Shown: positions 26,458-35,056, numbered from the stretch's first letter. The stretch: 64,000 nucleotides of DNA from an archaeon (GCA_024275415.1 JAJRZD010000014.1:1-64000), one strand, 5' to 3'. Notes: generated from the letters alone by a model not told the origin. A program made the numbers and translations.

Positions 26458-27102
26458 CTATACTGCAGAATGATTGCACACTCCTTGTTTGCTGAAGGGA
26501 CATAACCGGCATTTCCGTGGTGATGGCTTCGGACGCGCTTCTCTTTCTCTGTACCATATCTCATCCAGTTTCTTGATTGATTTAACGGTTCTTGGCTCAT
26601 TGAACCGTTGAGAAAACCTGACGCCCGCATTACATCTCCAACAGGATGAATGTTCATTGTTATGCAAGCAGTCATCCGCAACAGTCTGAAGGCAATACAC
26701 CGTTGTGATCATTGTCGAGCGAATTGAAAACCCTTTTTCTTTCAGTCCCAAGACATAAAGGGACGCTTGAAACATATCTTCCTCTATCGGTTTCTTGGGC
26801 AAGACACTTCGAGGAAACTTCCTCTCGATTACCTCCTCCAATACCGGACCTGAACCACAGCGGACTATGATGCTGTCGAATCGCCCTCTGAATCTATAGG
26901 TCAGCGAAACAACGTTCTTTTCTGAGAGGATTATCTTTCTCATCGACGTTCCTTTATCGCATTGTTCTAGGAACTCATTGAGTGACCAATTCGACTTCAC
27001 AGGCGACCTAAAACCAAGTCCTCCGCTGAAGGAGCTTGGCCCCCTCAGATAGATGAGCAGGAGAATTATCGCTATGAAACTCACCAGAAAGAACCAGCTC
27101 AA
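26458..27102 (-). CDS. Cas4-like PD-(D/E)XK nuclease, C-terminal part, with one TM helix
   Basis: A 214-residue protein with a TM helix at about residues 4-20 followed by a PD-(D/E)XK core: FRGRFDSI (Asp), then VLEEVIERK (Glu-x-Lys), the QASLYVLG helix, and a C-terminal CRLCPFSKQGVC that matches three of the four Cys ligands of the Cas4/AddB iron-sulphur cluster. The fourth Cys and the motif-I His lie in the ORF just upstream (27107-27364). The start is TTG 27102, 4 bases after GGGGTGA that overlaps that ORF's stop; an in-frame TTG at 27150 is possible. No CRISPR genes are near, so this is a free-standing membrane nuclease of the Cas4/Dna2 type. Confidence 0.75.
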   Translation of the reverse strand: MSWFFLVSFIAIILLLIYLRGPSSFSGGLGFRSPVKSNWSLNEFLEQCDKGTSMRKIILSEKNVVSLTYRFRGRFDSIIVRCGSGPVLEEVIERKFPRSVLPKKPIEEDMFQASLYVLGLKEKGFSIRSTMITTVYCLQTVADDCLHNNEHSSCWRCNAGVRFSQRFNEPRTVKSIKKLDEIWYREREARPKPSPRKCRLCPFSKQGVCNHSAV

Positions 27103-27106
27103 GATG

Positions 27107-27364
27107 TCACCCCAATATCCACAATACCGCCATGATCGTTGCCAGAGCAAACAGGAGTGCCTTTATTGTCCATGGCTTGTTGTCTGCTCTATGATGCTCT
27201 CCCACTGCCATCTGATTGTGCAACTCTGTCCCCCTCGAAGTCCATTCATTCATGTGTGTCCCGTGAATCCTTTGCAGGTGATACCTGTATTCACAAATGA
27301 ACTGGGTTCGGAGATCTGATACTGAACGGAACCGTTCAACAGGTTTCGACCGGTCTGTTCTCAT
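27107..27364 (-). CDS. Cas4-like nuclease, N-terminal part, with one TM helix
   Basis: An 85-residue ORF whose first half is the N-terminal part of a Cas4-type nuclease: SVSDLRTQFICEYRYHLQ has the first cluster Cys, and SRGTELHNQM holds the motif-I His. A TM helix (about 70-85) ends the ORF. The nuclease core and remaining Cys are in the following ORF in another frame, 5 bases after this stop. Members of this family with two TM helices inserted after the His motif are known in archaea, so the two ORFs together equal one protein. They may be two coupled genes, or one gene with a frameshift (natural or an assembly error). Confidence 0.7.
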   Translation of the reverse strand: MRTDRSKPVERFRSVSDLRTQFICEYRYHLQRIHGTHMNEWTSRGTELHNQMAVGEHHRADNKPWTIKALLFALATIMAVLWILG

Positions 27365-27479
27365 TGTACTCGAACTGATGTTTCGATATAACCTGAAAAA
27401 CTCCTATCAGATCTGACTCGGTCATAGGTACGAAAATGCCATCATTGCTTATCAAAAAGTGGAGTACAAACAGGAGAGG

Positions 27480-27490
27480 TTTATTTATAT
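27480..27490 (+). promoter_or_regulatory. TATA-like element upstream of a small possible regulator
   Basis: TTTATTTATAT lies about 70 bases before the ATG pair at 27558/27561, at a suitable distance for a short leader. Confidence 0.3.
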
Positions 27491-27557
27491 TCTTCAATCA
27501 ACATGTCGTAGGACACGGATTAGCACAGCAATCCGAGGGAATCAATGCTTGGGTGAT

Positions 27558-27986
27558 ATGATGTCTGGTGATGACGGTTACGATGGTGCCACCGCAGGTA
27601 GAGTTTTGACATTTGATGAGAGTGAGTCTGTCACTTTTCCAAAATCCTTTCGAGATGCAATGGGGACGGATCAAGGTCTGATGGTGCTTGTCTATAAAGA
27701 CAGGCTGATTAAGATATTCCCCCTAGAAACTGAGGATGTCACATATTTGAGCCTTGAAATCGGAAAGCTTACAAATGATTTCCTGACCAAGCTATCGCAG
27801 ATTTTCAAAGACTGCGGACTTGTGGATCTACTATTTTCAACTGGGGTTTGCTTACGTGGGACGCGATGCTTCTATGAATGCTATTTCAACCCAAGTCAGC
27901 TGAATACCACCGTAGATGAGCTTCGTTCTGCACTCTCAAAATTAGACGGAGTCAAACAGGTCGTAGTGGAGAGAGTCTTATCCTAG
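27558..27986 (+). CDS. Small two-domain protein, possible AbrB-like regulator
   Basis: About 142 residues from ATG 27558 (or the next codon, 27561), after a GGTGAT ribosome site; a longer frame to 27459 is unlikely. The N-terminal half (GRVLTFDESESVTFPKSFRD, LMVLVYKDRLIKIFPL) has the layout of a SpoVT/AbrB swapped-hairpin DNA-binding domain, which would be the first of its kind here. The C-terminal half (about 90-142) alternates helix and strand like an ACT or ferredoxin-like fold, with four Cys (CGL, CLRGTRCFYEC). I would treat the regulator call as tentative. Confidence 0.5.
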   Translation: MMSGDDGYDGATAGRVLTFDESESVTFPKSFRDAMGTDQGLMVLVYKDRLIKIFPLETEDVTYLSLEIGKLTNDFLTKLSQIFKDCGLVDLLFSTGVCLRGTRCFYECYFNPSQLNTTVDELRSALSKLDGVKQVVVERVLS

Positions 27987-28049
27987 GACAAGAATCTCAC
28001 CATCACGTTTTTTGAATGAGAATGTGTTAGGATACGGAGCACTCCCTTT

Positions 28050-28649
28050 ATGCAAGAACTAGCAGGGTTCCTGACAGGTCTTATTGTACAAGGGTACCTA
28101 GGACTCTTCATCGCCTGTTTTCTGATCAACATGTTGCCTTTTGCCCCCTCGAATATGGTACTTGCTGGGGTCGCAAAGGTTCTTCTTCCCTACATGGGCT
28201 GGGTGGAGATTGGCATTATTGTTGCAGCGGCAGCCACTCTCGCGAAGGTCGTTCACTACTATCTTGTAAGAACCTCTCGTGTGGTTCTCTCTGAGGAGAA
28301 TCTCTCAAAACTGGATCGTGAACGCGAGCGTGTTGAGAAATGGGGCCCTCTTGCCATGTTTTTTGCTGCGGGATCCCCGTTTCCTGATGACCCAATAATC
28401 GTATACGTTGCCCTGACAAAGTATAATGTCGTCAAGTCCTTTGTCAGTTATTACTTGGGCAAGGTTCTTGTCACTCTTGCAGGAGCATTCATCGGAGGGG
28501 CTCTTGGTGAACTCTTCGGTTCAATTCCAATGATAATCGCATCCCTTGCACTGACTCTCCTCATTACCGCCTACCTGTTCACTCGGGAGCGCGAGGAAAC
28601 TCCGGTTATCATGGAAACCGACAATGCCATCTCTGATGTACACGCTTAG
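28050..28649 (+). CDS. VTT/DedA-family membrane protein
   Basis: A 199-residue membrane protein with about five hydrophobic segments. The layout matches the VTT (SNARE-associated, DedA, TVP38/TMEM41) family, which are lipid scramblase-like transporters: a re-entrant NMLPFAPSNMVLAG segment after the first helix, a soluble cytoplasmic loop with SEENLSKLDRERERVEKWG, and the GSPFPDDPIIVYVAL re-entrant motif in the second half. The C terminus is short and acidic. The start ATG 28050 has no strong ribosome site. Confidence 0.75.
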   Translation: MQELAGFLTGLIVQGYLGLFIACFLINMLPFAPSNMVLAGVAKVLLPYMGWVEIGIIVAAAATLAKVVHYYLVRTSRVVLSEENLSKLDRERERVEKWGPLAMFFAAGSPFPDDPIIVYVALTKYNVVKSFVSYYLGKVLVTLAGAFIGGALGELFGSIPMIIASLALTLLITAYLFTREREETPVIMETDNAISDVHA

Positions 28650-28717
28650 TCTGTATTTGCTTTGGCACAAGTCTTAAGTGTCAAGGTTTCCGCTAAGTTC
28701 ACTTGCAGGTCTTCAAG

Positions 28718-29116
28718 ATGCCCGGTACAAGTACTATCGACGTTAAGTGTGTGAAGTGCAAGAATGTCTTCGAAGCAGTGGTGATTGACCACATAGACCT
28801 GTCCGAGGATGCTGATTTGATACGAAATCTGAAGGCGGGTAAGGCAAACAGGGTGCAATGTCCCAAGTGTCGAAAGGTCATGTATCTGGACCGTAGCCTG
28901 GTAATCAATTTTGAGCCTCAAAGCCTGATTGTGGTTTACGATAGCAAGGCCAAGTCCAAGGCGAAAAAAGAAGTCCACAGAAGGGAGTTTGAGTCTGTCA
29001 CAGCTTTCAATGAAACCCTTTCTGAATTGGCTGGAGAAACAGAGTTTCAGGTGGTCAGCGACCTGCCCACCCTCAAGAAACTCATCGATGAATATGCGAA
29101 GATGTATGTTATCTAG
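28718..29116 (+). CDS. CpXC-domain zinc-binding protein
   Basis: About 132 residues. Two Cys pairs, VKCVKCKNVFE near the N terminus and VQCPKCRKVMYLDRS about 35 residues later, match the CpXC family, a probable zinc-binding fold of unknown function. The second half is a helical and strand tail with a KSKAKKEVHRREF basic patch. ATG 28718 is chosen over TTG 28703. Its stop interlocks with that of the convergent inositol-phosphate synthase gene (CTAG). Confidence 0.65.
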   Translation: MPGTSTIDVKCVKCKNVFEAVVIDHIDLSEDADLIRNLKAGKANRVQCPKCRKVMYLDRSLVINFEPQSLIVVYDSKAKSKAKKEVHRREFESVTAFNETLSELAGETEFQVVSDLPTLKKLIDEYAKMYVI

Positions 29117-30183
29117 GATTGTCGTTTCCCAAGCAGAAACTCCTCGACCCACCTTTCTGCCCTGTACATGGTTGTAGGGGCAGGTGGCATTTTGAACCCG
29201 TAAGCCGAGAGTGACTCGAGAGCTCCACCAACGCCTCTGCGGATTGCAAGCTTTGTCCCGCGGACTGCGTCAAAGAGTATTGGTGCGGCATTTGGTCCAT
29301 CTGTTACTTCCATCCTGATATCTATCTTGATGGGTGCACCACCGAACTGTCTTCCAAGGATATAGAAGTACGAGTCCCTGCTGTTATCCATGAAATTGAC
29401 ATAGTCTGACGAGCCTGCGACCAACGGGGCATCATATGGGAGATCCTGACTAATGGCAGAGCTTTTGACTCCTCGCTTTCGCATCCGTCCACGATAATGG
29501 GAATCCAGCGACTCTGCCCCGCCTCCGACATCTAACTGATAACTCTTGTCAACTCTCACCCCGCGGGCGACCAACAGTTGTAAGATGTTTCTGTGGAGCA
29601 CGGTGGATCCAAGTTGGTCTTGGATGTCGTCCCCAACCAAGGGGATCTTTTTCTCTTCGAATTTCTTGCTCCATTCGATATCAGATGCTATCGGTATTGG
29701 TGTCCCGTTGATGAAGGCACACCCCGCATCAAGGGCCGCCTGTGCGTAGAATTGAGAGGCATTCTCAGCAGAGCCAGGAAGGAGGTTCACTACTATCTCA
29801 GTGCCTGCCTCTTTCAACGCCTTGACAACATCTACTTCTGGTTTGGTCGATATGGTGACAAGGGACATCAGCATATCATCCACACCATCGTGGAGCTCTC
29901 CCTTCTGGACTTTCACTCCTGTCTTGGGAACCTCTGCGAATCGCATGACATTATTGGGCGAGGCAAATATGGCATCTGCCAGATCCAAGCCAACTTTGCT
30001 ATCCACAACATCGAATGCCGCAACGACCTTGATGTCATTGACATGGAAACCTGCGAAATCGGCGTATCCTAGCCCTACAAGTTCCTCACTGTTGCTCTTT
30101 ACGTTCTTGTAGTACTCAAGACCTTGCACGAATGCGCTTGCAACATTGCCAATGCCTACAAGTGCCACTTTAATCCCGTTCAT
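29113..30183 (-). CDS. myo-Inositol-1-phosphate synthase
   Basis: NAD-dependent lyase-isomerase turning glucose-6-phosphate into 1L-myo-inositol-1-phosphate for archaeal inositol lipids. The protein begins VALVGIGNVASAFVQGLEYY (NAD fold) and shows NLLPGSAENASQFY, GTPIPIASDIEW, GDDIQDQLGSTVLHRN and the SLDSHYRGRMR box typical of archaeal and mycobacterial forms. From ATG 30183, eight bases after GAGG, it has 356 residues; ATG 30219 is an alternative. The frame continues to 30375, but that extension is decayed transposase sequence. Confidence 0.95.
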   Translation of the reverse strand: MNGIKVALVGIGNVASAFVQGLEYYKNVKSNSEELVGLGYADFAGFHVNDIKVVAAFDVVDSKVGLDLADAIFASPNNVMRFAEVPKTGVKVQKGELHDGVDDMLMSLVTISTKPEVDVVKALKEAGTEIVVNLLPGSAENASQFYAQAALDAGCAFINGTPIPIASDIEWSKKFEEKKIPLVGDDIQDQLGSTVLHRNILQLLVARGVRVDKSYQLDVGGGAESLDSHYRGRMRKRGVKSSAISQDLPYDAPLVAGSSDYVNFMDNSRDSYFYILGRQFGGAPIKIDIRMEVTDGPNAAPILFDAVRGTKLAIRRGVGGALESLSAYGFKMPPAPTTMYRAERWVEEFLLGKRQS

Positions 30184-30329
30184 CTTGATTGCCTCTCTTG
30201 CAATTGGTTCTTCGAGCATCCGTTCCCCTTTAAGTTTTATGACCATAGAATAGTTGAGCTGCCAGCTTTGACATATTAGCACTTTTCCCAACTTCTGGCT
30301 CTGTGAAAAGTCACACTCCACGAAGTTCA

Positions 30330-30772
30330 GGCGTCCTATGTTATGGAGGACTACCTTTCCTCTCCCAAAGGTCACTCATCCACACGAGATCCCAAGACTC
30401 TTTAGTGTACACCTGTACATGATCCTCCATCTACAAGAACCATCAGACGACTCTCGCATTTCCTCAACACCTTCCGGATGAATGTCCTTGCGTCAAGACC
30501 TGACCTACCTCTGGTGACCCGGACTGCAAGGAACTCTCAGGAACCAACGTCTATGGCGGTTCAGAGGTATCTCCATCGACCTCCCATCTTGACCTTGAAC
30601 TCGTCGATGGTCACAGCTCGTCGAAGTGCTTTTTGTACAGTGAAGAGGGAGGGATCATGAGGGACAGACCTACAAGGTAGAGGAGGATTCCAAGGGCATG
30701 TGTTTCGACATATGTCCTGTCCCGTTTGAAAATACCACTGGCTTTCAGGGATTCTCTCATGAGTGTTAACAT
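30330..30772 (-). pseudogene. Decayed DDE transposase
   Basis: Read on the minus strand from about 30772, pieces of an archaeal DDE transposase appear: ESLKASGIFKRDRTYVETHA, then after a frame change TIDEFKVKMGGRWRYL (first Asp), TAIDVGS with FLAVRVTRGRSGLDARTFI (second Asp in TAIDV), and SRLMVLVDGG, before VTFGRGKVV. Two stops (TGA where Trp and Arg codons are expected) and at least two frame changes break the frame, and the middle is shortened, so the gene is dead. The family looks like IS6/ISH-type transposases. The 3' remnant runs into the 5' extension of the inositol-phosphate synthase frame. Confidence 0.75.
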
Positions 30773-31161
30773 ACTTTCCTAGGAGTCAGTGGATTCTTTG
30801 CTTCCTTCCTCCAACCTTAAGTTGACACCCCTCCCATGTGAATACGTAGACTTAATTGGGTATGATGCACATAGAGTAATGGACGTAAGGTCAATACACA
30901 ATGCAGCTCGAGAAATGTGATCCTGACAATAGTAGGATGACATCTCCTCATGTCGTAGCTGAGTGGAATGTTCATCAAATTTGAAGATTCCATCCTCACA
31001 TGATGTTCAGAGGAAGGCTACGTATGAAGGGAATCTGAGCGTATTATGTTCATCAGAAAATGGGGTGGACCTTGTGTTGCCTACTGGCAAATATTAGGAA
31101 ATGTATTGACCTTCGTCCACTTCTTCTCTGTGGAGATTGCTAGGATGGTTTACGTCCTACG
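30773..31161. other. Gene-free stretch beside the transposase remnant
   Basis: No frame in either strand of these 389 bases looks like a gene. A GGGAGGGGTGTCAACTTAAGG-like sequence near 30815-30840 (minus strand) could be the outer end of the old insertion element, but I could not find a matching inverted copy at the other end. Confidence 0.4.
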
Positions 31162-32346
31162 TCACTCCTGTGCCTTAATCGATCCTGCCAAAAGATCCAC
31201 TATATCCACGGTTCTGACACTGCTATTGATTAGGTCTGCACCAGAGTTAAGATTGGTCTCACAGAACGGGCAAGCTGTAATGATTATCTCTGCACCAGTT
31301 CCTTCTGCTACCTTGACCCTATCAGCAGCTATCCTCTTTGACAGGTCTGGGTCATAGGAGCGTAAGCCCCCGCCTGCACCACAGCATATTGCTGCACTTC
31401 TGTTAGGGTTCATCTCTACGAGTTCCAGCCCCGGAATGCCGTCTATCACTTTCCTTGGCTCATCATAGATTCCCAACTCTCGCCCGATATGACAGGGGTC
31501 GTGATAGGTCACCTTCTTGGTTTCAATGTTCTTGAGAGGAATTTTCTGTTCCTCGATTAACTGGGCTGCGTATTGAACGATATGAACGATTTCAGGAAGG
31601 TCTAGATCAAACAATTCTGCGAAGTCCTTCTTCAGGGTCTTCATACATCCGGCACATGAAACAATAATCTTCTTCGCCCCAGATTCCTTGATCGCTTTAG
31701 CCGCTCGCTCTGCGTTTGTTCGGGCAACTTCCTGTTTCCCTGTCCTTAGTAGGACTGAACCGCAACATGGTTCATTCTCCATGACAAAGAAATCTTCCCC
31801 GACCGCGTGAAGGATTCGTGCAGTATTCTTCGCTGTTTCCTGCATCCTGAGGCTTGCGGTACATCCTGTAAAGTACAGTGTATCACCTTCAGTCGGGATG
31901 TCAAATTCCATCTCTTTGACCCACTCCCGTTTGACTGATGCCTCTTCTTGGTATGGGTTGTCATTAGTACTGATGCTTGCAGCTAGTCGGTCTCTTGCCT
32001 CGTTAGGAATCTCCTCAAGTATGCCTCTTACTGTTTCAATGACATGTGCAGGATGGAATTCAGCACCGCAGATCTGGGTGCAGTTCCCGCACAGAGTACA
32101 CTGGTACAATGCTTCTGCGTTCTCTGAAGTCCTTTCTAAAACACCATCAAGCAATGCAATGGCAATCTGGATCTTCCCTCTCATGAAGCTTGGCTCGAAC
32201 CCGCTGGTGTTCCGCCAGATGGGACAGATTCCCTCGAATCCTTTTAGGTCATATACTGCTTCCCTGCAAATCCCACATCGACGGCACTGTAATAGCTCTT
32301 CCCTCAAGTCGTCTAGGTCTACTTCATTCAATTCAAATACCTCCAA
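31162..32346 (-). CDS. (Fe-S)-binding CCG-domain oxidoreductase subunit
   Basis: A 394-residue protein of the HdrD/GlpC/LutA type. Two [4Fe-4S] clusters are encoded near the N terminus (CRRCGICREAVY...CP and CTLCGNCTQICG). Two CCG domains follow (FTGCTASLRM...CCGSVLLRTG and HDPCHIG...CCGAGGG), which in relatives bind a special [4Fe-4S] cluster for thiol/disulphide or electron-transfer chemistry. It overlaps the 3' end of the FAD oxidase gene by 14 bp, so the two form a D-lactate dehydrogenase-like pair. The electron acceptor is unknown. Confidence 0.9.
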   Translation of the reverse strand: MEVFELNEVDLDDLREELLQCRRCGICREAVYDLKGFEGICPIWRNTSGFEPSFMRGKIQIAIALLDGVLERTSENAEALYQCTLCGNCTQICGAEFHPAHVIETVRGILEEIPNEARDRLAASISTNDNPYQEEASVKREWVKEMEFDIPTEGDTLYFTGCTASLRMQETAKNTARILHAVGEDFFVMENEPCCGSVLLRTGKQEVARTNAERAAKAIKESGAKKIIVSCAGCMKTLKKDFAELFDLDLPEIVHIVQYAAQLIEEQKIPLKNIETKKVTYHDPCHIGRELGIYDEPRKVIDGIPGLELVEMNPNRSAAICCGAGGGLRSYDPDLSKRIAADRVKVAEGTGAEIIITACPFCETNLNSGADLINSSVRTVDIVDLLAGSIKAQE

Positions 32347-33739
32347 GTACGCCTCTGTTCATGATGCCATTTGGGTCGATTGTGTCTTTGATCTTCTTGA
32401 GAAACTCCATGTACTTCTCTGTACCCTCCATCTTGTCTTTCCAGAACGGTGCCAGCTTGAACGGGACTGCCCCTGTCTTGTAGAGGGTGACAGCCAGCTC
32501 GTCATGTGCATCAACAATCTTCTGTTCGTCTTCTTGGTCAGTAGGATCGAAATACAGATGTGGATACATGTTAGCTGAAGCATGATCTGTGAAGAAACCA
32601 GCAGTATGCCCGAGGAAGCCGTATTTGTCCATGACCTTTGTTATCTCCTCTACCGACCGATGGATGTTGACAGGGGTCTGATGATGGTAGAGCGTCCTCC
32701 AGTGCCACCCATGAACATAGCTAGCGCGCACGAATGTCCAAAGTCGTTCATTCCATTCTCCCCTCGGGAGCTCTTTTACTCCGAGCACCCATCCTCCGCA
32801 TTCCTTGCAGAGCTCCTGCGCTTTCTTTGCGTCGCTTTCTAACATATCTTTCCTTACTCTGCCAATCGTCATCGAAACCGTGCGATGCGGCCACTCCATC
32901 GGGGGAATCCCATATTCATCACCAAGCATCTCCATGAACAACTCAAGAACCGGCCCTTCGTAGATTGAGGCAAAAACTGCGTTCACATCCCACTGTCGTA
33001 TCTCGATTAGGAACCTCTCTGCTTGCTCGGGAGTATCGAAACCGTATGTGTTGTAGTCAAAATACTCCATCCTCTTGAACACCTTGAGTGATACACTTGT
33101 AATAACACCCAGTGAGCCTAATGAACCAATGAACAACCCCGTGAGGTCAGGGCCAAACGCATAGCGGAGGAACGGCCCCGGTGCGTTAGGATTGGTTTCA
33201 GAACCAGTCTGGATTATCTCCGAATTTGGCAATACGACCTCTACACCGAGGATAAGGTCTCCAGTGCATCCAAAAAGGCTTGAGCCTGGACCTGCTCCAT
33301 TGACAGCTGTATTCCCTGCAATAGTACATGCCAGTGCCGATTCAGGCGTGATTGGTACCCACAATCCATGCTCACTTAGGAACTTGTCCAACTCACCATA
33401 GGTCACACCAGCACCAACTCTGACACTACGTAGGTCTTTGAAGAGTTTGATATCTTTGAGGCGCATCAGCTCGACCACGAGCCCGTCAGGCTTTGGGATG
33501 ACCTCTCCTTGCAGGCTTGTTCCCCCAGACCGTACGGTAGTGTCAATCTTGTATTCATTTGCAATCTTTAGAATCTCGCTAATCTCTGTCGCATTAGCAG
33601 GTCTTACCACTGCTCCTGGCATCACCGGTTCTTTTGCCATCGATGCCGAAGAAGCATAAGTCAGCAGGACATCCTTTCTTGTCGAGATATATTCCTCGCC
33701 AACGATCGCAGATATTCGTTCGATAATTTCCTTTTTCAC
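32333..33739 (-). CDS. FAD-linked oxidase (GlcD/D-lactate dehydrogenase-like)
   Basis: A 468-residue FAD-binding protein of the PCMH/vanillyl-alcohol-oxidase family. The FAD domain shows GAVVRPANATEISEILKIAN, TTVRSGGTSLQGEV and GNTAVNGAGPGSSLFGCTGD. The C-terminal cap region holds TAGFFTDHASANMYPHLYFD, with His residues like those in glycolate and lactate oxidases. A GTG at 33739, seven bases after AGGAGG, is the best start; an ATG eight codons earlier lies before that site. It shares 14 bp with the Fe-S subunit gene, pointing to an enzyme that oxidises a 2-hydroxy acid and passes electrons to the Fe-S protein. Confidence 0.9.
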   Translation of the reverse strand: MKKEIIERISAIVGEEYISTRKDVLLTYASSASMAKEPVMPGAVVRPANATEISEILKIANEYKIDTTVRSGGTSLQGEVIPKPDGLVVELMRLKDIKLFKDLRSVRVGAGVTYGELDKFLSEHGLWVPITPESALACTIAGNTAVNGAGPGSSLFGCTGDLILGVEVVLPNSEIIQTGSETNPNAPGPFLRYAFGPDLTGLFIGSLGSLGVITSVSLKVFKRMEYFDYNTYGFDTPEQAERFLIEIRQWDVNAVFASIYEGPVLELFMEMLGDEYGIPPMEWPHRTVSMTIGRVRKDMLESDAKKAQELCKECGGWVLGVKELPRGEWNERLWTFVRASYVHGWHWRTLYHHQTPVNIHRSVEEITKVMDKYGFLGHTAGFFTDHASANMYPHLYFDPTDQEDEQKIVDAHDELAVTLYKTGAVPFKLAPFWKDKMEGTEKYMEFLKKIKDTIDPNGIMNRGVLGGI

Positions 33740-33775
33740 GCTATTTCCTCCTGGATCCTTCAAGAGTTACTGGGA

Positions 33776-34105
33776 TCAGAAGATATGCCGAATTTTCATC
33801 AGGTCGCTTGTTGCACCTTTGATTTTTAGTTTCCGTTTCAGCAAAGCGGCGGCTGCACTCATCTCCTCAAGGAAAAGCTTCCTTATCGTTTTCTCGTCGC
33901 TTTGTATTTTCATATCTGGGTTCTCGATACCCCCCTCATGTACTGTTATTGTGTTATCTTTCACAATGAAGTGATATACTCCACCTTCCTTCAACTGAAG
34001 AAGCGCAGTTCGTTCCCAGTCCTTGATTGCCTCGATGGTCTTTTCTCTTTCAAGTCCAATGGCAATTCGTTCTTTCATCAGTTCGAGTAATGGTTGGTCA
34101 TCCAT
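33776..34105 (-). CDS. SCP2-like sterol-carrier-fold protein
   Basis: A 109-residue protein of SCP2 type: a five-stranded sheet with helices that enclose a lipid or hydrophobic ligand. Residues 30-108 follow the family pattern, KEGGVYHFIVKDNTITVHEG, then NPDMKIQSDEKTIRKLFLEE and ALLKRKLKIKGATSDLMKI. It starts the unit that goes on with the FAD oxidase and Fe-S genes (gap 36 bp). Such proteins often occur with acyl-CoA or lipid metabolism genes. ATG 34105 follows a weak GGTGAAACCC site. Confidence 0.75.
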   Translation of the reverse strand: MDDQPLLELMKERIAIGLEREKTIEAIKDWERTALLQLKEGGVYHFIVKDNTITVHEGGIENPDMKIQSDEKTIRKLFLEEMSAAAALLKRKLKIKGATSDLMKIRHIF

Positions 34106-34371
34106 GGGGTTTCACCCTATCATTGTAATCACCCTGCTCGTCCATTTAGAGGTTTCTTTTTCTCCCTGCTTGGGATTGAAATCATCATGAACCCGGGGAC
34201 AATCCATCTCCTTGTAATACTCATTTCTTTATCTTAGAGATGAATGCTGTTGACACATGGACAGAGGCAGAACAGTCGACTTACTTCTAACTCCCTATAC
34301 AAACTAACAACTCCCCTTTTCCGATGATACTGTTTTGCCTACTGTTCCTCTTTCTTATCAAAAATAGAAAG
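34106..34371. other. Intergenic stretch between SCP2-like gene and the rubrerythrin terminator
   Basis: No convincing gene in about 265 bases on either strand. It should hold the promoter of the SCP2/FAD-oxidase/Fe-S unit (leftward); I see no clear TATA element. Confidence 0.4.
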
Positions 34372-34400
34372 CGAGGTAGTAGTCTTGAACCACTACCTCG
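34372..34400 (-). terminator. Terminator hairpin of the rubrerythrin gene
   Basis: CGAGGTAGT and ACTACCTCG form a perfect 9-bp stem with an 11-base loop, 14 bases after the rubrerythrin stop. On the minus strand it is followed by the T-rich CTTTCTATTTTTG. Confidence 0.75.
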
Positions 34401-34413
34401 AAAATTGCAGGAA

Positions 34414-34998
34414 TTAGAAGTTCACAAAATGCAGCATGAAGTGAGCCTTTGGATGGTCACAAGCTGGGCATTTCTCAGGGGCCTCGTCACCTTCATGTAC
34501 ATAGCCACAGTTCTGACACACCCATTTGGTCTTCTGTTCGCTTTTGAAGACCTTGCCGCTAGCGACGTTTTCAGCCAGCTTGATGTATCGTTCATGGTGC
34601 CATGTTTCTGCCTTAGCCACCATTCGAAAGACATGTGCGATGTTCTTGAACCCTTCTTCCTCAGCGATATCAGCATATTGTGGGTACATCTCAGAGAACT
34701 CGTACTTCTCACCAGCTGCCGAAGCTCGTAGGTTCTCTTCAGTGTTGCCTAGAGGTCCTGTAGGAAAGTTCCATTTGACTTCCACTTCGGTGGGCGCCCC
34801 AGCCTCCTGAAGGAACTTGAAGAACCTCTTTGCATGTTCCTTCTCGTGACCTGCTGTTTCTTCAAAGATATTTGCGATCTGAACATAACCCTCCTTCTTG
34901 GCTACCTTGGCATAGTACGTATACCTGTTCCTAGCCTGAGACTCGCCTGCAAACGCTGTAAGGAGGTTCTTTTCAGTTCGTGATCCTCTTAAATCCAT
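34414..34998 (-). CDS. Rubrerythrin
   Basis: Peroxide-reducing iron protein, 194 residues. The N-terminal ferritin-like diiron domain has the paired ExxH motifs AGESQARNRYTYY, EETAGHEKEHAKRF and, in the second half, EGFKNIAHVFRMVAKAETWHHERY. The C-terminal rubredoxin domain has CQNCGYVHEGDEAPEKCPACDHPK (two CxxC pairs). The ATG 34998 follows AGGAGAAGTG. A TATA element lies about 60 bases upstream, and a hairpin terminator follows, so it is probably a single-gene transcript that defends against peroxide. Confidence 0.97.
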   Translation of the reverse strand: MDLRGSRTEKNLLTAFAGESQARNRYTYYAKVAKKEGYVQIANIFEETAGHEKEHAKRFFKFLQEAGAPTEVEVKWNFPTGPLGNTEENLRASAAGEKYEFSEMYPQYADIAEEEGFKNIAHVFRMVAKAETWHHERYIKLAENVASGKVFKSEQKTKWVCQNCGYVHEGDEAPEKCPACDHPKAHFMLHFVNF

Positions 34999-35056
34999 CT
35001 TTCACTTCTCCTGTTCATGTCAGAAAGACACGAATCACATTCAGATTCTATTTTAG

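Noticed and set aside
26458-27364. Cas4 as a sign of a CRISPR locus
   Set aside because: No repeats, cas1, cas2 or effector genes lie near; the TM helices point to a free-standing membrane nuclease.
30184-30375. 64-residue N-terminal extension of inositol-phosphate synthase
   Set aside because: The extension includes transposase-like VTFGRGKVV and has no counterpart in the enzyme family; ATG 30183 has a good ribosome site and matches the family start.
30478-30660. 60-codon plus-strand frame
   Set aside because: Antisense to the decayed transposase and without any ribosome site.
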